Assembly (NCBI RefSeq): GCF_000720455.1
Contig: NZ_JOAK01000009.1
Coordinates: 1 to 64,000 of the forward strand
Direction of reading: 5' to 3'
DNA length: 64,000 nucleotides
Source of the DNA: Streptomyces virginiae
GTDB lineage: Bacteria > Actinomycetota > Actinomycetes > Streptomycetales > Streptomycetaceae
Shown here: positions 1 through 7,555 of the stretch, piece after piece
How the letters are laid out: each line of letters starts with the position of its first letter
Numbering within the stretch: position 1 is the first letter of the stretch
Made by a program: the position numbers and the translations under genes
The notes under the pieces: model-generated
What the model was told of the DNA's origin: nothing
The model's database searches: none
The model's input: only the letters and a program-made list of their open reading frames with translations

Positions 1-1
1 G

Positions 2-697
2 TGGCAGGGTCCGTCTCCGATCGGTGGCAAGGCCCGGCCCGGTTCGCCGATCGCGACGAACGCGGCCGGCACCCTGGTGGCGTTCGTCGACACCAATGGA
101 AACCTTGTCAATGACTGGGTGAGCAACGGGGCGTGGCAGGGGCCGTCCGGCCTGGGCGGTCAGCCGCGCGGGGATTCCCCGCTGGCGTTCAATGCCGCCG
201 GTGACCACATCTACTTCATCGACGGCAGCGGCGACGTCGCCAATGACTGGGTGAGCAATGGTGCCTGGCAGGGTCCGTCCCCGATCGGTGGCAAGGCGCG
301 GGCAGGTTCCGGTCTCGCCACCGACGCCGCCGGTACGCATGTCGCGTTCGTCGACACCAATGGCAACCTCGCGAACGACTGGGTGAGCAACGGGGCGTGG
401 CAGGGGCCGTCCGGTATGGGCGGTCAGCCGCGCGGGGACTCGCCACTGGCGTTCAATGCGGCCGGTGACCACATCTTCTTCATCGACGGCAGTGGCAGTG
501 TCGCCAATGACTGGGTGAGCAACGGTGCGTGGCAGGGTCCGTCCGGGATCGGTGGCAAGGCGCGGGCGGGTTCGGGTCTCGCAACCGATGCCGCCGGTAC
601 GCATGTCGCGTTCGTCGACACCAACGGCAGCCTCGCCAACGACTGGGTGAGCAACGGGGCCTGGCAGGGGCCGTCCGGCCTCGGCGGCACCAGCCGC
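2..697 (+). repeat. 132-bp coding tandem repeat
   Basis: The Asn-Asp-Trp core codons recur at 110, 242, 374, 506 and 638, an exact 132-bp (44-codon) period. Alternate units resemble each other most, so the higher-order period is 264 bp. The near-identity in DNA suggests recent amplification or gene conversion. Confidence 0.85.
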
Positions 698-700
698 TGA
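2..700 (+). CDS. Tandem-repeat protein, 3' part only
   Basis: The reading frame is open from the window edge to a TGA at 698-700, so only the last 232 residues are seen. They consist of 44-residue repeats, each with the core NDWVSNGAWQGPS. Two types alternate: one continues GGQPRGDSPLAFNAAGDHI, the other GGKARAGSGLATDAAGTHV. Both end in an FIDGSG or FVDTNG turn. The aromatic, glycine-rich pattern suggests a beta-propeller or lectin-like repeat fold, perhaps secreted, but the N-terminus is missing and I do not recognise the family. The gene converges on the carotenoid oxygenase gene, which lies codon-for-codon antisense to it. Confidence 0.75.
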   Translation, partial: WQGPSPIGGKARPGSPIATNAAGTLVAFVDTNGNLVNDWVSNGAWQGPSGLGGQPRGDSPLAFNAAGDHIYFIDGSGDVANDWVSNGAWQGPSPIGGKARAGSGLATDAAGTHVAFVDTNGNLANDWVSNGAWQGPSGMGGQPRGDSPLAFNAAGDHIFFIDGSGSVANDWVSNGAWQGPSGIGGKARAGSGLATDAAGTHVAFVDTNGSLANDWVSNGAWQGPSGLGGTSR

Positions 701-712
701 CCGCCACCCCGG

Positions 713-2062
713 CACGCGGGGGGTGTCGGGGATCCAGGAGCCGTGGAGGCCGGCGGTGACGCGGTGGGGGAGGTGGATGGTGGCGATCTTGTCGAGGCCG
801 GTGGCGTCGAGGACGAGGAGCTGCGAGGCGTCCTGCTTGATGTCGGAGACGACGGTGAGGAGGTAGCCGTCGTCTTCGTTGGTGGCGCCGGTGGCGGGGA
901 CGTAGACGGCCTCGCTGGGCAGGCGGGCGTCGCCGACCTGGTGGATGCGGCGGGCGCCGGTGGTGCGGTCGTACTTGACCAGGCCGTAGCCGCCGAGGCC
1001 GTTCTCGTCGGGGAAGGCGATGGCGTACTGGTAGCGGTTCTCGCTGCCGAGGTAGTCCTCGTTGAGGGTGGGGAACTCGACGGGGAGGTCGTCGATGATG
1101 TGTTCGTCGACGGTGCCGGCGGTGAGGTCGATGGTCCAGCGGCGGGTGTAGGAGCGGGAGACGGGCTCGCTGCCCCGTCCGGGGGAGCCGGTCCACCAGT
1201 TCCAGGAGAGGCGGAAGCCCTCGCGGTCGACGGTGGGGCCTTCGAGGACGATGCGGCCCTGGCCGTCTTCGTAGGCGTTGGAGACGTGGAGCATGTTGCC
1301 GGGTTCGATCGAGAACCAGCGGACGTCGCGGGCTCCGTCGGCTCCGCGGGGCATGACGCCGATACGGGAGGGCTGCTGGTCGCTCCAGCCGTACGGGATG
1401 CCGGAGGGTTCGGTGGGGTCGAAGGTGACGTTGCCCTCGATGAAGACGACGTGGCGGCGGGTGAGGGCGAAGTCGTGCTTGAGGGCGCCGGTGGCTCCGG
1501 GGACTTCGGCGCTGTGGACGAGGGCGCCCTTGGCGTCGGCGACGTGGTAGGTCAGGAACGGGGGGACGGGCGAGGAGCCGAAGAAGTGGAGCTCGCCGGT
1601 GACCGGGTCTTCCTTGGGGTGGGCGGTCATCGCGGTGGGGAGCTTGCCGTCGAAGTCGTAGGCGCCTACGGTGCCGAGGTCGCGGTCGAGCTCGAAGGGC
1701 AGGTTGGCCTCGCACAGGGCGAGGAGCCGTCCGGCGTGTTCGATGACGTGGGTGCCGGCGGCGCTGGCGGTGAGGTCGGGGCCCTTCTCCGTCATGTAGG
1801 GGGCGCCGTCGAGGGCGGGGGTGTGGACCCAGCGGTTGCGGTACCACTCGGCGCGCCCGTCACGCAGGCGGATGCCGTGGACCATGCCGCTGCCCTTGAA
1901 CCAGTGGGTGGGGGTGACGCCGGGCTTCGGGTTGTGGCTGTTGCGCAGCAGCCGGCCGGTCAGCTCGGGCGGAATGGCGCCCTCGATCGTCAGGTCCGTG
2001 GCGGTGACCTCCTCCACCACAGGAGTGAAATGACCGGTCAGATAGGGCTTCGATGTGGTCAT
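713..2062 (-). CDS. Carotenoid oxygenase family protein
   Basis: Carotenoid oxygenases are non-haem iron enzymes that cleave carotenoids, stilbenes or apocarotenoids. The ATG at 2062 (MTTSKPYLTG) follows a GAAGGAAT ribosome site. All four iron-binding histidines are present: H148 in MTAHPKED, H196 in LKHDF, H259 in MLHVSNAYED and H440 in LHGSWIPDT. Homology fades near residue 450, about position 713, the family's normal length. No stop codon follows: the frame stays open to position 1, running exactly antisense to the repeat gene. The left coordinate is therefore where homology ends, not a stop. A lost stop or an indel near the G6 run at 718-723 are possible causes. The substrate cannot be inferred. 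Confidence 0.8.
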
Positions 2063-2226
2063 GCCGAGATTCCTTCGATCGTTCGGGTCGGGACTTGAAG
2101 CGGGGGGACGTCCACGGCGCACAGACTCACGCCGGGCGGTGTCCACAATCCAGACCCACCGGAGGGGAGGGGTGTCCACTGCTGTCCGCACCTGTCCACC
2201 CGCCCCCGCCGGCCGTGCACGGCCGC

Positions 2227-4227
2227 CTAGCGCGGGCCGGTCAGCTCCCGCTGCCAGAGGGCCTCGGAGAGCAGGTCCAGGCCCTGGCGCAGATGGCGGC
2301 GGTAGGTGCCGTACGGGAGGCCGAGGCGGCGGGCCGCGCCCTCCTGGGTCGGCACCCCGGAGAGGTACCCCGCGGCCAGGGCGTCGCGGGCGCGCACCCC
2401 GCGCGGGTCACCGGCGAGGTCGTCGACGCTCTCGCGCAGCAGCGTGCGCAAGTCCTCGACGGGATCCCCGAGGTCGGCCGCGAGACGCGTACGCATCAGG
2501 GCGCAGGCGGCGAAGGCGTTCGGATCACGCCAGTGCGCCAGCGCTTCGCGCACGGCCTGGTCGAAGGCGCTGCGCGAGAGGGCCGACGGCGCCGAGGGGA
2601 CCGGTAGGTCGGGCGTCGATATGAAACGGTGGAGCCAGCTCTCCACGGGGACCTCGCGCCAGTCGACGCCGAACACCCCGTAGGTGTGCTCGCCGACCCG
2701 GGGGCGCTCCCCGGTGTCGAGCAGGGTGCCCTTGACACGCGCGGCCCACGCCTCGGCGTCCTGGTAGACGGCGAAGCCGAAGGCGCGGCCGCGGGCGCGG
2801 GCCGCCTCCGCCTGGGCCCGGGAGCTGCTCAGGTCGATGACGCGTGAGGGCACTTGGTAGCGCTCGGGGTAGACCGAGAAACGGCTGATGCCGATGTGCT
2901 CGCCGGGGCTCACCGGGGCGGTGGCGTCCGTGTAGCGCCACGCGGCGGCGACGACGGGGTCGGTGGCGACGTCCTCGGGGTCGGGCGGGGCCGGCAGGGC
3001 GAGCCGGGCCGTGAAGGCGACGACGCGGCCCGTGCTCACGCGACGGTAGACGCTGAAGGCCTGCGGCTGGCGCCGCGCCCAGTAGCGGACCAGCTCCGCC
3101 GAGGCCGGCCCCTCGGTCTCCTGCGCCATCCGCAGCACCACGTCCATGTCCTCCGGGTGCAGCGGACGGTCGTGCACCTCGTCCTCGCGGGACCAGGTGC
3201 GCAGCCGGGCCAGGGTCTCGCCCTCCCGGAAGAGGTAGAAGAGCTCGTCGGTGACGGTCCACACCCGCTCCTCGGGTGCCTCGCGCAGGATGCGCAGGTA
3301 TTCGTCCGCGAGGCGCTGGCGGATCGTCTCGAAGGCGTTGGGAGCACGCCAGCGCAGATCGGCGGCGAGTGTCTCGCGCGCCGCGTCGTGCGGGTGGAGT
3401 CCGCGGTGCGTGGACTCCATGAAGGGCAGGTCCCGCAGCCAGGAGAACAGCAGATGGGCGTCCTCCCCGGGCAGTACGCAGGACAGCAGTTCCTCGGACG
3501 TCGAGTGGGCCTGCGCCGCCACCTCCAGGGCGCGGCGATGGGCGGCCGTGGGGACCTCGCCGATCAGCCCCGCGAGCAGGGTGCGCAGGACGTCCGCCGA
3601 CGGGGCCCAGATCTCCTCCCTGGCGCAGCCCGCCGATCCGGCCGCGGCGGCCAGGGACAGGGCCAGCGGGTTGCCACCGGCGAAACGCAGCACCCGGTCG
3701 CGCAGTTCGGGCCGGATCTGCGCCGCGACCAGCAGCGTCAGGGCCTGCTCCGGGGAGAACGGCTCCAGCTCGGTCACGTGCAGGAGACCGGACCAGGCCG
3801 GGTCGGCGGTCCACTGCGGCTGCGGGGCGCGCCGCCCGGCCAGGACGACCAGGGTGTCGTCCGCCGCGCGGGGCAGGAAATGGTGCCACAGCCAGCTCTC
3901 CAGCCACTGGCAGTGGTCGAACGAGTCCACGAACAGGACCGTGCCCGGGACGTCGAGGAACGGACCGGCGGCGTGCTCGAAATCGGCCGGGTCGCGGCTG
4001 ACGAACCGGCCGTCGAGTTCGACGAGCAGCCGGCCGGCGTCCCGGGCGTGGTCGGCCAGACGCCGCAGCAGCGTGGACTTCCCGATGCCGCCCGGCCCGC
4101 ACACGTAGAACGCGAACGGGGCCTGCGGGTCTGCGGCCAGCGCCTGCTCGAAGAGCCCGAGTTGTTCCTCACGGCCGATGAAGGCCTGTACCCGGGCCCT
4201 GTTGAGTCTTTCTCCTACGGACACCAT
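2227..4227 (-). CDS. STAND-type ATP-binding regulator
   Basis: A 666-residue protein. Near the N-terminus, FIGREEQL leads into a Walker A loop (CGPGGIGKSTLL) and then a Walker B-like strand (TVLFVDSFDH). The middle is a helical region without recognised domain. The C-terminus (TQEGAARRLGLPYGTYRRHL) looks like a sigma-region-4-type helix-turn-helix, which suggests DNA binding. The ATG at 4227 is chosen because AAGGAGG lies 9 bases upstream; an in-frame ATG at 4239 abuts that site directly. It ends about 165 bp upstream of the carotenoid oxygenase gene, which it could regulate, but this is inference from position. Confidence 0.75.
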   Translation of the reverse strand: MVSVGERLNRARVQAFIGREEQLGLFEQALAADPQAPFAFYVCGPGGIGKSTLLRRLADHARDAGRLLVELDGRFVSRDPADFEHAAGPFLDVPGTVLFVDSFDHCQWLESWLWHHFLPRAADDTLVVLAGRRAPQPQWTADPAWSGLLHVTELEPFSPEQALTLLVAAQIRPELRDRVLRFAGGNPLALSLAAAAGSAGCAREEIWAPSADVLRTLLAGLIGEVPTAAHRRALEVAAQAHSTSEELLSCVLPGEDAHLLFSWLRDLPFMESTHRGLHPHDAARETLAADLRWRAPNAFETIRQRLADEYLRILREAPEERVWTVTDELFYLFREGETLARLRTWSREDEVHDRPLHPEDMDVVLRMAQETEGPASAELVRYWARRQPQAFSVYRRVSTGRVVAFTARLALPAPPDPEDVATDPVVAAAWRYTDATAPVSPGEHIGISRFSVYPERYQVPSRVIDLSSSRAQAEAARARGRAFGFAVYQDAEAWAARVKGTLLDTGERPRVGEHTYGVFGVDWREVPVESWLHRFISTPDLPVPSAPSALSRSAFDQAVREALAHWRDPNAFAACALMRTRLAADLGDPVEDLRTLLRESVDDLAGDPRGVRARDALAAGYLSGVPTQEGAARRLGLPYGTYRRHLRQGLDLLSEALWQRELTGPR

Positions 4228-4341
4228 GGTGGTTCGCATCCTCCTTGCAACAGCACCGGCCCTCCGTGCCCGAGGCACGGAGAGCGCTCTCTTTTGAGTC
4301 GGTTTCCCCCTGCGGAGCCCCTGCCGGAGCCCCTGTCCGCG

Positions 4342-4734
4342 TCACTTGACGCTGCCGAGGTTCCCGTCGTCGGGGTGGCCGGTGACCAGGAGGGTGGTTT
4401 CCTCGACGGACTGGAAGCGGCCGTCGGGGGCCATCCGGGCGAAGAGGTAGACCTCGGTGCTGGAGGTGCGTCCGTTGTGCTGGGTGACGGTGACGGTGTG
4501 CCGGTCCGCGTAGCGCTCCCCGTCCCGCAGCTCGTCGTGGACCTCGATGTGGCCGTCGCGGACCAGGCTGCGCAGTCGCGTCATGTGCTGTACGAAGTCG
4601 GTCCGGTCGCTCCAGACGCCGTCGGTGCGCTGGCGGTAGTCGGGGGTGAAGTGCCGGTCGAGGGCCTCGGTGAGGTCGAGGCCGGGGGTGAACAGCAGGT
4701 CGGTGATGGCTCTGGTGATGTCGGTCGATGTCAT
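4342..4734 (-). CDS. SnoaL-like (NTF2-fold) protein
   Basis: A 130-residue protein with the alpha+beta cone pattern of the SnoaL-like/NTF2 superfamily: N-terminal helices, the RHFTPDYRQRTDG segment, then strands including EVHDELRDGERYADRHTVT and a final strand with VEETTLLVTG. Members are polyketide cyclases, hydroxylases, isomerases or uncharacterised proteins. It lies between the STAND regulator and the P450, all leftward, with 111 bp separating it from the P450 stop. A role in the same oxidative pathway is possible but unproven. Confidence 0.75.
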   Translation of the reverse strand: MTSTDITRAITDLLFTPGLDLTEALDRHFTPDYRQRTDGVWSDRTDFVQHMTRLRSLVRDGHIEVHDELRDGERYADRHTVTVTQHNGRTSSTEVYLFARMAPDGRFQSVEETTLLVTGHPDDGNLGSVK

Positions 4735-4845
4735 CGTCGTCTTCGCCTAGGGGTGGTGGGGGGTTTTCCGTAACCGGCTTACGGGGCCGGGGAGTACGGG
4801 CCACGGCCGGTCCGGGCCGTGGGCGTCATGCAAGACGGGAGTCAG

Positions 4846-6084
4846 TCACGGCAGGTTCCAGTTCGGTGTGACGGGAGTGAAGTCCAGCGACAGGGCGACC
4901 GGGCCCCGCGTGTACAGGCCGGTCTCCCGGTAGCGGAACCCGGGGCTGTAGCGGACCTCGTCCAGCAGCGGCAGGAGCATCGCGGCGACGGTCTCGATCT
5001 CGGCACGGGCGAAGGCCGCGCCGACGCACTGGTGCAGTCCGGTCCCGAAGGCCAGGTGCTGTGCCGCCGCGGTGAAGGAGCGGGCCGTGCCCAGGTCCGC
5101 GCGGTGGATGTCGAAGGTGTCCGGGGCGGTGAAGGCGGCCGGGTCCCGGTTGGCGGCTCCGATCATGCAGAAGACGGTGGCGCCCGCCGGGACGGTGGTG
5201 CCCGCCAGCACGGTGTCCTCCTCCGCCTGGCGGGGAATGAGCTGGACGGGCGGGGTGAAGCGCAGGGTCTCGGCGATCGCGGCGCCCAGCAGGTCCGGGT
5301 CCCGGCGGACCTGCGCCAACTGCTCGGGGTGGTCGATCAGATGCCTGAAGAGCAGTGCGAGGGTCTTGTCCGCGGGCTCGGCGGCGGCGATCAGCACGTT
5401 GAGGATCAGGGCGGTGACATCGCGATCGCTCATGGAGACGCCGTCGAACTCGGCGGTGCACAGGCCCGATATCAGGTCCTCGCCGGGGTCGCGGCGCCGC
5501 TGCTCGATCACCGGAGCGAGATAGGCCTCCAACTGCTCGGCGCAGTCGAGGCAGTGACGGCGGCGCTCTGGTGTGAGGGACAGGCTGGTGACGAACTCGG
5601 CGACGCCGCGGTGCCATTCGGCCACCTGCTGCCAGTCCGCACGGTCCAGGCCGAGTGCGTCGAGCGCCACGTGGACGGCGAACGGCTTGCCGAAGTCGCC
5701 CACCAGGTCCATCCGGCCGCGGGGGAGGAAGGGGGCCAGGAGTTCGGCGGCGTTGGTGCGGATGGCGCGTACCTGGGCCTGGAGGGCAGCCCCGGTGAAT
5801 GCCCGTACGACGATCTTCCGCTTGGCGGTGTGCTCGGCTCCGGTCATCTGGGCGAGGACCCGCCCGCGCATCACCGGCTCGGCGCGCGCCTGGAACATCT
5901 CGGTGGTGAAGGCGTCGTGGTCGGTCAGTACCCGTTTCACGTCCTCGTGGCGGGAGACGAACCAGCTGTCGATCGCCGGCTCGTGGTGGACCGGGGCCTG
6001 CTCCCTGAGCTGTGCGTAGAAGTGGTGTGGCGCGGCGGCGAATTCATCGGACAGGACGCTGAAAGGGGGAGTTGCCAGGGGCAT
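4846..6084 (-). CDS. Cytochrome P450
   Basis: A 412-residue soluble bacterial P450. The haem-cysteine loop is FGTGLHQCVGAAFARAE, matching FGxGxHxCxG, and the K-helix ExxR is ETLR. The I-helix reads LIAAAEPADKTLA: the acidic residue is present but the usual oxygen-activating threonine after it is proline. The ATG at 6084 (MPLATPPFSV) starts at normal family length; an open frame continues upstream but encodes low-complexity sequence. P450s of this class need separate ferredoxin and reductase partners, and none is nearby. The substrate is unknown. Confidence 0.92.
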   Translation of the reverse strand: MPLATPPFSVLSDEFAAAPHHFYAQLREQAPVHHEPAIDSWFVSRHEDVKRVLTDHDAFTTEMFQARAEPVMRGRVLAQMTGAEHTAKRKIVVRAFTGAALQAQVRAIRTNAAELLAPFLPRGRMDLVGDFGKPFAVHVALDALGLDRADWQQVAEWHRGVAEFVTSLSLTPERRRHCLDCAEQLEAYLAPVIEQRRRDPGEDLISGLCTAEFDGVSMSDRDVTALILNVLIAAAEPADKTLALLFRHLIDHPEQLAQVRRDPDLLGAAIAETLRFTPPVQLIPRQAEEDTVLAGTTVPAGATVFCMIGAANRDPAAFTAPDTFDIHRADLGTARSFTAAAQHLAFGTGLHQCVGAAFARAEIETVAAMLLPLLDEVRYSPGFRYRETGLYTRGPVALSLDFTPVTPNWNLP

Positions 6085-6150
6085 GTTCGGCCGACCTCTC
6101 GAAGGTTGCGCATCGTGCGGTGTGGGGGGCCGGGCGCGTTGGGCCGCGCC

Positions 6151-6160
6151 CGAAATTTCG
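6151..6160. promoter_or_regulatory. Perfect palindrome upstream of the P450 gene
   Basis: CGAAATTTCG is a perfect 10-bp palindrome, AT-rich in GC-rich surroundings, about 67 bp upstream of the P450 start. It could be an operator or part of the promoter. It does not resemble the palindrome before the peptide gene. Confidence 0.3.
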
Positions 6161-6243
6161 AGGGATGGTACCGATGCCGAACGAACGACCGGCCGTACCC
6201 GCCGGTCGGTGACTGATGCGCCTCGACCTGCGCCGAACAGCAT

Positions 6244-6303
6244 GGGCCGCGTACGGGCCGCGCACGGGCCGCGCACGGGCACGTAGGGGCACGTACGGGC
6301 CAC
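6244..6303. repeat. Short tandem repeats
   Basis: Three near-identical 11-bp units (GGGCCGCGCAC type) are followed by two or three 10-bp GGGCACGTAC-type units, in the spacer between the IclR gene end and the P450 start. Confidence 0.6.
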
Positions 6304-6352
6304 CGCGCAGAGGCGGGGGCGACGGACGCCGCCCCCGCCCCCGCCCGCGTGC

Positions 6353-7156
6353 CTAGTGCCGTCGTGCCGGTGCCAGCACGGCGTGCGCGGCCCGGCCGGC
6401 CGGGCCCTGGGCGGGCTCCCACTCGCGGCGCGGCCGCGCCGTGGGGGCCGGCAGCCTCGACAGGTTGGCGCTGACCATCGCCGCCGTACGGACCACGGCC
6501 TCGCCCAGCGGTGCGATCCGCTTGCCGTCCAGTGCGGTCGCGGCCACCGCGGCCACCACGTGCCCCGCATCGGAGAACACCGGCGCCGCCACGCACGACA
6601 GCGCGCTCACACACTGCCCGTACTGGAAGGCCATGCCCTGCTCCCTGGCCCGCGCCGCCTCCCGCGACCACGCCGCCCGCGACCACCCCGCGGGCGCGCC
6701 CGCCTCCCGAGCGGACGCCGTCAGGATCAGCTCGGCCGCACTCCCCGGCGGCAGGACGACCCCGGGATGCAGCGCGAAGACGTCGTCCACCTCGCTGCGC
6801 GTGCTCCCCACCACGATGGCGTGTCCCGCCTCGGGAACGGACAGGCTGACCGTCAGCCTGCCGCTCGCCGAAGCCAGTTCACGCAAGGGCCGCGCCGAAG
6901 CCGCCCGCAGCGCCCGCGCCGGGTGCCACGCCTGCCCCAGCCGGAACGTCCTCGGGCCCAGCCGGTAGCGGCCCGAACAGCTCTGTACCGCGCCGAGCGC
7001 GACCAGTTGCCCGAGCAGCCGGTGCGCCGTGGCCTTGGGCAGTTCGGCGTCCGCCGCCAGCCTGGTCAGGCCGATTTCGTCGCCGTGCGCGAGCACCTCC
7101 ATGAGTGCGAACGCGCCCTCCAGTACACCCCGCCCCTCAGTGCCGGATCTGGCCAT
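6353..7156 (-). CDS. IclR-family transcriptional regulator
   Basis: A 267-residue protein with the IclR layout: N-terminal winged helix (residues about 8-70, with TRLAADAELPKATAHRLLGQL as the HTH) and a GAF-like effector domain containing VSLSVPEAGHAIVV and LPPGSAAELILTA. The ATG at 7156 gives MARSGTEGRG; the frame is open further upstream but that part is not family-like. It diverges from the peptide-ligase-protease operon across about 240 bp that holds a perfect 17-bp palindrome. It is therefore the likely regulator of that operon, perhaps also of the P450 genes downstream. The effector is unknown. Confidence 0.88.
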   Translation of the reverse strand: MARSGTEGRGVLEGAFALMEVLAHGDEIGLTRLAADAELPKATAHRLLGQLVALGAVQSCSGRYRLGPRTFRLGQAWHPARALRAASARPLRELASASGRLTVSLSVPEAGHAIVVGSTRSEVDDVFALHPGVVLPPGSAAELILTASAREAGAPAGWSRAAWSREAARAREQGMAFQYGQCVSALSCVAAPVFSDAGHVVAAVAATALDGKRIAPLGEAVVRTAAMVSANLSRLPAPTARPRREWEPAQGPAGRAAHAVLAPARRH

Positions 7157-7263
7157 GAGCGGTTCCCCCTTCCGTACGGACGCCACCGGTCGGATGGTGC
7201 CCGTAACTCCCCGTTCGTCCCGGCCCATCAGCAAGAACGGTGGTGCCGCCCTCCGCTTCCGCC

Positions 7264-7280
7264 GGTCCGTTGAACGGACC
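7264..7280. promoter_or_regulatory. 17-bp palindrome, probable IclR operator
   Basis: GGTCCGTTGAACGGACC is a perfect inverted repeat with 8-bp arms and a 1-bp spacer, in the divergent region between the IclR gene and the peptide gene. Size and symmetry fit operators bound by IclR-family dimers. It lies about 118 bp before the peptide start. Confidence 0.55.
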
Positions 7281-7397
7281 CGATCATTGCCCGCAACACC
7301 ACGATCGCGCCAGGGTGTTGTCACCCAGGGACGCACGGACCGGCCCCTCACAGGGCACGGAACGTCCGTCCGCCAGGAGCGACAAAAGGAGGATCCG

Positions 7398-7487
7398 ATG
7401 AGCGCGATCAAGACCGGCGCCAAGCAGTTCAAGTACGTCATGGGTGCCATGACGGCCGTCTTCTTCGGTTCTTGTTCTGCCAGCTGA
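7398..7487 (+). CDS. 29-residue peptide, putative precursor
   Basis: A small gene with a very strong ribosome site, AAAGGAGG, five bases before ATG 7398, and a TGA at 7485-7487. The peptide starts MSAIKTGAKQFKY with lysines at 5, 9 and 12. It continues as an uncharged hydrophobic stretch and ends FFGSCSAS with a single cysteine. This is the profile of a signal-peptide-like or pheromone precursor: positive head, membrane-inserting core, short polar tail. A 14-bp hairpin follows, then an adenylating ligase and a signal-peptide-peptidase-like protease in the same direction. I infer that it is the substrate of one or both. I do not recognise it as a known RiPP precursor. Confidence 0.75.
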   Translation: MSAIKTGAKQFKYVMGAMTAVFFGSCSAS

Positions 7488-7498
7488 CGCAGATTCGG

Positions 7499-7532
7499 GG
7501 GGTGGGGGCGGCGTGCCGCCCCCACCCCTTTT
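7499..7532 (+). terminator. Strong hairpin plus T-tract (partial terminator)
   Basis: GGGGTGGGGGCGGC pairs perfectly with GCCGCCCCCACCCC across a 2-4 base loop and is followed by TTTTCTTC. It starts 11 bp after the peptide stop and ends before the ligase ribosome site at 7543-7550. It probably stops most transcripts, giving much peptide and little enzyme, and may also protect the peptide mRNA's 3' end. Confidence 0.8.
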
Positions 7533-7555
7533 CTTCACGTTCCAGGGAGGTACGA

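Noticed and set aside
743..2098. Long rightward open frame opposite the carotenoid oxygenase
   Set aside because: Its translation is Gly/Val/Ala/Asp-rich low complexity, while the opposite strand encodes all four iron-binding histidines in the right places.
2854..4773. 639-codon rightward open frame
   Set aside because: Shadow of the STAND ATPase and SnoaL genes; no motif and biased composition.
7472..7555. N-terminal extension of the ligase from ATG 7472
   Set aside because: It would overlap the peptide gene and be read through the hairpin, has no ribosome site, and the GTG at 7556 has a good one.
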